Shown here piece by piece: positions 1-6,294 of a stretch of 10,223 bases of DNA. The notes under the pieces are model-generated. The model ran no database searches. It worked only from the letters and a program-made list of their open reading frames with translations, and was not told where the DNA came from. Origin of the DNA: Candolleomyces eurysporus (lineage: Eukaryota > Basidiomycota > Agaricomycetes > Agaricales > Psathyrellaceae); assembly GCA_027579435.1 (NCBI GenBank), contig JANBPK010001183.1:1-10223 (forward strand), written 5' to 3'. Each line of letters opens with the position of its first letter. Position 1 is the first letter of the stretch. A program made the position numbers and the translations under genes.

Positions 1-195
1 GCCCAGAGAAACAGGGGAGGGTGAAGCAGCTGCAAAGTGCGAGGGTCAGATACCCAGCAGCTGCTGTCTGGAGAAACAGGGGAGAGTGGAGCAGCTGCAA
101 AACATGGGGGTCAAAGATACCCAGCAGCTGCTGCCCGGAGAAACAGGGGAGGGTGGAGCAGCTACAAAATGCAAGGTTCAAAGATACATTGCAAA
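1..195. repeat. 65-67 bp minisatellite, about 2.9 copies
   Basis: Three successive copies begin with GAGAAACAGGGGAG at about bases 6, 71 and 138, giving unit lengths of 65 and 67. Each continues into a GGAGCAGCTGCAAA-like block and a GGTCAAAGATACC-like block. The first two copies end in the perfect 12-base palindrome CAGCAGCTGCTG (55-66 and 122-133); the third diverges after about base 188. The array may extend left of the window. Open frames across it are low-complexity and are not supported as genes. Confidence 0.85.
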
Positions 196-339
196 AGAGC
201 AAGAGGTACGGAAGTTGAGATCTCATGGTTTTGAACAGCTCCATGAATGCTAAGAATTTCTAATGTCCAGCTATTGCTGGTCCTTTATCAGTGCGTCCAG
301 TGTGGCAGCTCCAGTAAAAGCCATAAGAGTGCACTCAGA

Positions 340-1260
340 TGGAATGATTTTGATAATGGTGTTAATATCATGTCCAGATCTGGCGATACATAATTTCTCA
401 AAAGCAGTTGGTTCAATGCACACTCCAGGCATTATTCGAATTGGCATCACCTGGATATGGCAATACATAATCAATGGCAAGCAGTTTAGCACATTTTGTG
501 TTTCCAGGTATGGAATTTGTGAAAGCTGTGATGGAGAATCCCTGGAGTGGAAACAACCATTACCCGGATCTGGCAATACATGGTCAAAGGGTAAGCTTAC
601 CTGCACATTCCCAGCCCTCCTAAGTATGGAGCTGGTGGAATCTGCTAGTAATGGAACGGTGTCATGAAGGATCCATGGAGTGTAGATGTCCAGATTGCAA
701 TACATTTCACAAAAGCAGTTAAATGCACACTCCGGGCATTCCCAACCATGGAGCCAGTGAAACTTGTGCTAATGCCTACTAAAAAAAAGGCGGAATGGCC
801 TGTGATAGAGAACCCCGGGAGTGTAGAGTAGCTGGTCCAGATTGCAGTACATTTCACAAAAGCAGTTAAATGCACACTCCGGGCATTCCCAACCATGGAG
901 CCAGTGAAACTTGTGCTAATGCCTGCTAACAAAAGGCGGGACGGCCTGCAATAGAGAGCCCCAGGAGTGTAGACACTTGCCTGGATCTGCCAAAACATAG
1001 ATGGCAAATTTAAATGTACATTTTGGTGCTCCCGGGTATGGAGCCAGTGTTCGTGATAGAGAATCCCGGAGTATAGATAACATGACCGAGATCTAGCAAT
1101 GCGCATTCCCAGTATTCCCGGGTATGAAGCCCGCGAAACCCATGCTAGCATATATTGGCAGGACAACAATGGACAATTCCCGGAGTGTAGACAGCATCAC
1201 CTGGATCTGGCAATGCATGGTCTCAATAGGAAACGATGGACCAAGATGCCCTGGGTGTTA
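340..1260. repeat. degenerate tandem repeat array (75-147 bp unit)
   Basis: A motif close to CTGGATCTGGCAATACATGG recurs at about 375, 451, 566, 691, 838, 981, 1088 and 1201, so spacing varies from 76 to 147 bases. Companion motifs recur between these points: GGAGTGTAGA, CACTCCGGGCATTCCC and ATGGAGCCAGTG. Copies are diverged except for one recent-looking duplication inside the array. I see no credible gene here. The reverse complement of one component recurs downstream of the kinase gene, so this is a dispersed family and not purely a local satellite. Confidence 0.75.
691..977. repeat. 147 bp direct tandem duplication
   Basis: The block starting CAGATTGCAATACATTTCAC at 691 is repeated from 838 with few changes and runs through the GCATTCCCAACCATGGAGCC segment to the GAGTGTAGA motif. 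The offset is 147 bases, a multiple of three, so a minus-strand frame stays open across both copies and yields a twice-repeated 49-residue peptide. This is the best-conserved part of the surrounding array and probably the youngest duplication in it. Confidence 0.85.
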
Positions 1261-1578
1261 CATTTTTGGCTCTGGCAGTGTGAAAGAGGTGTCACATTTT
1301 CAAGATTGGAGATATCTGTATTTGTTTATTTTGCATATTTGCAAATCTATTGTATTTGTGTTTCTTGCTGAATGTTATGGCACACCCAATAGCTTTGAAG
1401 GCTTTCAGTTTTTGAGCCATACAGAGTGCACTTGTTAACTTGCAGACAAAAGGATCACACCTATCACTTTGACACATTAGTAAACAATCTGTGATGGAGA
1501 AGATAAGCGCTCATTCAACTCCCAGGAGGCTGAAACGTGTCTATCCTTCTTCACTCACCTCATCCACCATCTACCACA
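1261..1578 (+). promoter_or_regulatory. upstream region of the kinase-like gene
   Basis: This stretch contains no supported gene. It has an AT-rich segment at about 1300-1370 and a pyrimidine-rich stretch at about 1540-1578 directly before the start codon, a common layout for fungal promoters and transcript leaders. No confident TATA element or transcription start was assigned. The boundary is simply the end of the repeat array and the chosen ATG. Confidence 0.3.
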
Positions 1579-3363
1579 ATGATCGATGTCTCCACCGCCC
1601 GAAAGCTCGCCCGCGAATGGACTCAGCAAATAGTCATCCCAGCTCTAGGAGCCCCAGGACCAACAGTTCCCTCAGCTCACCAGTCCAAAGCTGCCCAAAC
1701 TTTGCTTGACAACACTACTATTACCATGCACACATGGACTTACCCCGGCCCTCCTGCATCCTTCTTGGACTACCCGTGGCAGTGCAATTGGGCGGACGTG
1801 GAGATGGCCTTTGGAAACCTGACTCCTGACAATCCGTGTCCATTGCAGGAGACCCCAGTCCTGGAACGCATCATCGTGTGTGCGTTGAGGCAGGTGAAGT
1901 CCATATTGCCCCGGGCCTTGGGAGTCACAGTCAAGGGGAACCTGATGGTCAACAGGGATTCACCAGGCCCAACAAAAACTCTTCCCGACATCTCACTCCA
2001 CAAAGCCAAAAAGGATCCAGCGAAGGACTATTGGGACAATGATGGATCACTCCAGGCATTCATGGAGGGGAAGGGGCCCCTGGCAGCGGGGGACACCGGG
2101 CTGAATGAAGGCCTGGACTTGTTCTTTGAGGGGGCAGCTATTGACGAAATTTTGTCTGAAGGCGACTATGATGCTGTGGCATTCAAGATCCTTGGCCAGG
2201 TGAGTGAGGCTTTTTCCTTTCAGATCGTCTTACCCAAGCTATGAAAAAGATTCTAGAAGCATCTTACAGTTCTCAGCTCAAGTTCGGCTGCCTCATTGCC
2301 CCACCGTTCCTTTTTCGTCCAACCTGCTTCATTCAATCACCGGAAAGTTCCGAAGCCAATGCCTTCTTAAGCCCGAATCGTATACCCTCCGGCAATATCA
2401 ATTATGACGACCTAGAAACTAGTGCTAGGGACCCAGAAGCATGGGAAAACTTCTTCTGCGAGCTCATTTGGTTCACACTCTGTGTTTGGGTCAAGGTAGT
2501 GGAAGATGCTCAGGGAGCGATGGAACAGCACAATATGTGGAATGAGTGGAAGGATCACATCGAGAGATCCCTTCGTGTGGATAGGAATGAGATCCTTGTT
2601 GCTCGTGAGCGACCAGGATTTCTCAGGTCAATCCTCCGGCCAATCAGCAACCTAGTCCAGCACTCACTCTCCTTTTCATTTGCCCTCTTTGGACCTCAAA
2701 TTCCATTCAAATTCATCAAGTCGTTCAATACAAGCCGAGTCCAGCTTCCATCAGTCATTAATTCGTGAGTGGCTTTCACATTTGAGTTGTGTATGTACTC
2801 TGAAAATGTCTTACAGAAGCAACTGGACTCATTTTCTCCATGCATGTCTCCCTCCGGACTCCACCACCTATCGGGATTTTGCAACGGTATGCATATATCA
2901 TCGATGGGGGTTTGTGGTGAAATATGCCCTGGAGGAGAGCGGATTTGAGAAGGAGCTCAAGGCCTTGCAAGGCCTTGCGTTGATGGACCATTCCCCTTCC
3001 CTGATTGCTCATGGCAAAACTGCTGCCAGGTCCCGGGCACCCCCTATCCCCTTCCTTGTGATGACATATCATGGAGAACCTCTCCAAAAAATTGATCAGT
3101 CCATTGCGTGAGTTCATTTTTCTCATTCACACTTGGAAATTTTGGCTGAAAAACGCAGCAACCTCATCTATACCACAATTATCAAGCCAATGCATGAGCT
3201 TGGTTGGCATCATCATGACATCAAACCCGACAATGTCATGATTGATGTCCATGGCAAGCTGACCATCATTGACTTCAACCTTGCAGTACCTGTCGACATG
3301 TGTAAGGGGCGCACTTGTCCGGACTCAGTGTTTCTGAGGAAGTGGAGGATTGATGTAATTTGA
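1579..3363 (+). CDS. protein kinase-like protein, truncated after the DFG position
   Basis: Four exons give 534 codons: 1579-2199, 2277-2764, 2817-3107 and 3159-3363. The introns (2200-2276, 2765-2816, 3108-3158) start GTGAGT and end CAG, and they restore the frame each time. The start at 1579 is preferred over an in-frame ATG at 1537 because it has the CACAATGA context. The first 390 or so residues match no family I recognise. The kinase part then follows: VVKYA with the beta3 lysine at residue 405, an alpha-C-like EKELKAL, a hinge-like FLVMTYHGEPL, the catalytic loop HHDIKPDN with Asp at 487, and LTIIDFN with Asp at 505. DFG is DFN and HRD is HHD. The frame ends 28 residues after DFN, with no APE motif and no lower C-lobe. 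Known kinases need these parts, so this is probably an inactive fragment or pseudogene. The kinase fold is well supported; the subfamily is not assigned. Confidence 0.75.
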
Positions 3364-3425
3364 GTAGGCCATGTCATTTCCATACTTTTACCAAGCTACA
3401 CTTTTTAATACCATGGATTGCCAAC

Positions 3426-3535
3426 CCCGGAGGATGAAAAACTGGAGCCCCCGATAATCATAAGGCTGGAGCCTCTGATCAAAAAGCCGGAGCCTGATTC
3501 TTGAAAGGCCCGAGCATCTGATCAATTGTCTTGCA
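3426..3535. repeat. short tandem repeat, about 4 units of 21-24 bp
   Basis: Units beginning CTGGAGCC, CTGGAGCC, CCGGAGCC and CCCGAGCA start at about 3442, 3466, 3487 and 3510, each followed by a variant of CTGATCA and an A/G-rich tail. A CCCGGAGGA block at 3426 may be a further remnant. It lies within 80 bases of the last kinase codon and supports the view that repeat DNA replaced the rest of that gene. Confidence 0.6.
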
Positions 3536-3754
3536 ATCAATGTCCATGGCACACAGAAGCAGTGGTGAGAACTCAGTCATATCACAAAAATTGGCCCAAG
3601 TGCAGAACAGGATCCACTATGTTCCTCCTGGTCATGAATTGTTCCATCTTTTAACCATGTATTGCCGGACCCGGAGAGCACCCTGGAGAAATTCCCAGCA
3701 GCCACGGATACAGACAGCAAGCAGTTCCACTAGCTCCATGTTTATATAGTCCAT

Positions 3755-3845
3755 GCCTGGGAATGCCCGGAGTATGGAGGTAGTCTATGCCTGGGAATGC
3801 CCGGAGTATGGAGGTAGTCTGCCTGGGAATGCCCGGAGTATGGAA
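3755..3845. repeat. triplicate 32-34 bp repeat, inverse of the upstream family
   Basis: GCCTGGGAATGCCCGGAGTA occurs at 3755, 3789 and 3821, each followed by TGGAGG or TGGAAG. The inner 15 bases GGGAATGCCCGGAGT (3759-3773, 3793-3807, 3825-3839) are the exact reverse complement of ACTCCGGGCATTCCC at 729-743 and 876-890. Related sequence therefore sits on both sides of the kinase-like gene in opposite orientation. The rest of 3536-3951 holds no gene I can support. Confidence 0.8.
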
Positions 3846-3951
3846 GCAACCCTTGCCAATTATCGCTGGGTGGCATCATAGGTCATGGCTTGAACATGGC
3901 TGCCAGGCTCTTGGCAGATCTGGGCAACATTCGACAGCATAAAAATAATCG

Positions 3952-4176
3952 TGAACAAAAACTATACAGGTATTTTACATCAAGAAAGGACCACAGTTAA
4001 TTATTGAGTACTCCATTATCAAAATCAGTGTGCTGGTGGATCTCCGGGTTGTGGCTTTGGGGAACAGTTACAAAAGAGCCAAAATCTACGAGACCCATGC
4101 AGATAGCAGTGCCATGGAGTGTATCCGCATGATGATCAAGAACAAAAAGGGTGGAGCTGAGTTCCTGCAGAAGTAA
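3952..4176 (+). pseudogene. orphan terminal-exon-like open frame
   Basis: The frame is open from 3952 to a TAA at 4174-4176. It contains a splice-acceptor-like CTATACAG ending at 3969, after which it encodes about 68 residues. These include the stretch YIKKGPQLIIEY, a hydrophobic VLVDLRVVALG and a basic MMIKNKKGGAEF before the end. The composition is protein-like and the stop precedes A/T-richer sequence, as in a real last exon. There is no early ATG (the first is at 4114), and no partner exon is visible upstream, where repeats start. I do not recognise the family. It could be the 3' exon of a gene destroyed by the repeats, or a chance open frame. Confidence 0.35.
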
Positions 4177-4262
4177 AGTTAGCCTTCTATACTCCGCTTC
4201 CTCTTCCTCGAAACTCTGGCTAAGTCTCAGTCAGCAGGTGTAGGTCTCACAGAATAAAAAGC

Positions 4263-6000
4263 TCACCGTGCTCCCTGAAGGACCTCTGAATGAACCTGCT
4301 GCGTTTCAAAGCTCTGAAATGCAGCCACCTGGGCATCTATATCCATCTCAGTCTCAGGGATTCCAGCTGCTCCCCAGTTAAGGGGATCAACCCATTTGCC
4401 TTTGCGCATGGCACTGGGTCCTGGAGACCCCGGTGTGGACTCCAAGTTGAAATCATTCTCCCGGGCAGGTGAGTCCGGAGTGCTAAATTGGAAAACGTCC
4501 TCCCGGGCAGGCGAGGCGGGATCGTCGAATTGAAACTCGTCTTCGTGGACGGGCGAGGCAGGAGCACTGAATTGGAACTCGTCTTCGTGGGTGGGCGAGG
4601 GAGGAGCACTGAATTGGAACTCGTCTTNGTGGGCGGGCGAGGCAGGAGCACTGAATTGGAACTCATCTTCCCGGGTAGGGGAGGCCGGAGTGGGAGTAGA
4701 ATCATCGGAGGACTTGCTTTCATCAAGCTCGTCAAGATCCATTGAAAAAGAGCTTGGTCGAGAAGACGAGTCATCGATGACGATGACGCTAGGCAAGCCC
4801 TCGGTGACGATGCTAGGTGAGCTCTTGATCTCAATGACACTCGACGAGCTTGTAATGCTGATGACACTAGGCGAGCTTGTAATGCTGATGACACTAGGCG
4901 AGCCCTCAATCGGGTTGGCTTCAAAAAAGTGAATACGCGGAAACTGAATTTGGGCGACACACGCACCATCACTCAAAGCAAGGGAGCTCAGACGCCGGGA
5001 GACGGCAGATGGAGAAAGGCGGTGGACTACATGAGTGAGACAACAAAACGTCATTATAAAGAAAATGCTTACTTTCAGGATCCGAAACAGGAAACACGGC
5101 AGGAAATGCGATGACCGGCGACCGAAAGATAACAGGAGGCAGAAGTTCCCCTATGAGACCGGACTTGGCAGAAGAGTCTCCATGACACAGAGAGCTAGGG
5201 ATTTGGGGTATTTTCCCATTCGAAGGCCCGGGCTCCGTGCATTGTGCGGTAGCGGGCTTAAGAGCATGAGGGATGGGCTCCGGGGTTTCGATGGCAAGGG
5301 CTTGAGATGCGGTGTGCTCTCGAGTTGGCATGGCGGAGTCTGGTGTTGGAGTGGGAGCCAGCAGGAGGGATTTGGATAGATCAAGGGTGAGAGGCTCGTG
5401 TGATAAGAAAGACGCCGGAGCTTGTGAGGCGGGTTCCGAGGCTGGCAGGGCAGGTTCCGGGGTTGAAATGACAGGTCTGGATCTGGCCGGCAGAACGCAA
5501 GCTGGGAGAGCCAACTGCTCTGTTCGAGAGATAGACAGAGACCGAGGAGCAGATTCGGGCACTGTCAGTCGGCCGAGCTGCGGTGTTCCCGAGTGGGAAT
5601 CATGGCCATCGACCCATTGCTGATACGGGGGCGGTGGTGACTGCTGGAGTATTGCCGGCCCCGGTGATCCCATAGGGCTGGTGGGGGGCGTGCTCTGAAG
5701 CATAGCCCAGGGTAACTCGGGCATCGGGGATTGTTCCCGGGTTTGTACTAGGGATGGAGCACAGTCAGGATCGCCTGGTTGGATGTTCACTATCCACCCA
5801 TTGACGGCATCTGCTCCAAAGTTCTCCCGCCAATACTGGAGCGCATGGCTTGAACCACGGCGTGGTGGCTGATTGAGCTGAGCTCGCGTAATGACCGGAG
5901 TGACTATCATGGAGGGAACAATTGATTGATCGCCTAATCGCATGGCTATGTCAGTTTGTTTTGTGAAGACAAGGATTGTCCACACCTGCATCTGAACCAT
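4263..6000 (-). CDS. gene A: disordered protein with SIM-like array and acidic repeats
   Basis: Two exons, 6000-5073 and 5026-4263, are joined across a 46-base GTAAGC...TAG intron (5072-5027) and give about 563 residues. The function is not recognised. Residues 1-90 look partly ordered (LQYWRENFGADAVNGWIVNI). Residues 90-300 are rich in Pro, Ser, Ala and Glu and include a PPPPY motif at 122-126. Residues 351-396 carry a nine-residue repeat with VISI, VISI, VIEI and VIVIDD cores that resemble SUMO-interacting motifs. Residues 429-500 hold five units of a 14-residue EDEFQFSAPASP-type repeat. The C-terminus (DPLNWGAAGIPETEMD) may be a conserved tail. It diverges from gene B across a shared intergenic region. 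The ATG at 6000 has a weak context, and a short upstream exon at 6126-6079 is possible. One undetermined base (4627) falls in the repeats. Intron removal is strongly supported; the role is inference only. Confidence 0.7.
4461..4670 (-). repeat. 42 bp coding repeat (14-residue EDEFQFSAPASP unit)
   Basis: Five in-frame units inside gene A follow the pattern E-D-E-F-Q-F-S-A-P-A-S-P-x-H/R, with the last copies drifting (EDVFQFSTPDSPAR, then ENDFNL). Each unit combines an acidic start, two phenylalanines and an SP dipeptide. The nucleotide repeat of 42 bases is still visible, so copy number may vary between strains. N at 4627 aligns with C in the neighbouring copies. Confidence 0.85.
4767..4904 (-). 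repeat. 27 bp coding repeat encoding SIM-like VIxI motifs
   Basis: Inside gene A a nine-residue period gives SPSVISITS twice, then SSSVIEIKS, then a degenerate SPSIVTEG, then PSVIVIDDSSS. Bases 4846-4872 and 4873-4899 are identical 27-base units. The VIxI cores followed by Ser or Asp match the general SUMO-interacting motif pattern of hydrophobic residues beside an acidic or phosphorylatable patch. Binding is not shown by the sequence. Confidence 0.8.
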
Positions 6001-6078
6001 GAGCTTCAGAACGAGAGGTGGAGGTCTCTGACGAGAAGAAATGGATAGATAAGCTGTTTGCTTTCATCATCGAAAAAC

Positions 6079-6126
6079 CTGCCTACCAGTCAATGAAGTC
6101 AGGGTGGAGACTGGAGAGTTGAACAT
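6079..6126 (-). other. possible first exon or upstream ORF of gene A
   Basis: On the minus strand an ATG at 6126 has an excellent ACCACC context and is followed by 16 codons (MFNSPVSTLTSLTGRQ). Splicing CAG|GTTTTT at 6078 to the CGTCAG acceptor at 6028 would give a 51-base intron in phase 0 and lead in frame into gene A. The donor is weak beyond GT. Unspliced, the same ATG makes a 19-codon upstream ORF ending in TGA. Either reading matters for the true start of gene A. Confidence 0.35.
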
Positions 6127-6294
6127 GGTGGTTGGGGTAAGAGGGACGACGACGCATAGAATAAAGAAATTTGTTGCAGTCACATGACAAGACTGAACTT
6201 CAATCTTCAAGTTCAGAAACTCTATTTAATTTTTCCCGCTAACAACTTGAACCACAACAACCATCATCTCCACCACACTCACCAGGCCCTTCCA
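6127..6294. promoter_or_regulatory. shared divergent promoter region of genes A and B
   Basis: This interval separates the upstream ATG of gene A (minus) from the ATG of gene B (plus). It contains a TATTTAAT element at 6223-6230 about 65 bases before the gene B start, an eight-base dyad just upstream of that, and a pyrimidine-rich leader for gene A. On the minus strand, CTTTATTCT near 6160-6170 is a weak TATA-like counterpart. Co-expression of A and B is an inference from the spacing. Confidence 0.5.
6193..6216. promoter_or_regulatory. eight-base dyad beside the gene B TATA-like box
   Basis: CTGAACTT (6193-6200) and its exact reverse complement AAGTTCAG (6209-6216) are separated by eight bases and sit seven bases before the TATA-like element. 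The symmetry fits a site for a dimeric regulator, but it could be chance. It lacks the CGG triplets typical of Zn2Cys6 regulators. Confidence 0.3.

Noticed and set aside
271..705. Minus-strand open frame of 144 codons
   Set aside because: It lies wholly in the degenerate repeat array, is antisense to an equally open plus frame, and has no splice or promoter support; its peptide similarity to the 645-1169 frame comes from the DNA repeats.
1537..1578. Earlier in-frame ATG for the kinase-like gene
   Set aside because: The added residues (SILLHSPHPPSTT) come from the pyrimidine-rich leader, and the ATG at 1579 has the better context.
2200..2223. 24-base GTGAGT...TTTCAG intron in the kinase-like gene
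   Set aside because: Too short for a spliceosomal intron, and it leaves the frame ending at the 2242 stop. Using the next usable CAG at 2276 gives a 77-base intron and restores the frame.
3531..3749. Plus-strand open frame of 72 codons
   Set aside because: Low-complexity, between repeat blocks, with no kinase C-lobe motifs; not a continuation of the upstream gene.
3755..3845. CRISPR-like array
   Set aside because: The three units are contiguous 32-34 base tandem copies with no unique spacers, in what appears to be a eukaryotic genome.
4488..4932. Plus-strand frames with Gly/Arg and LGELVMLMT repeats
   Set aside because: They mirror the coding repeats of gene A, whose spliced minus-strand frame is far longer and better supported.
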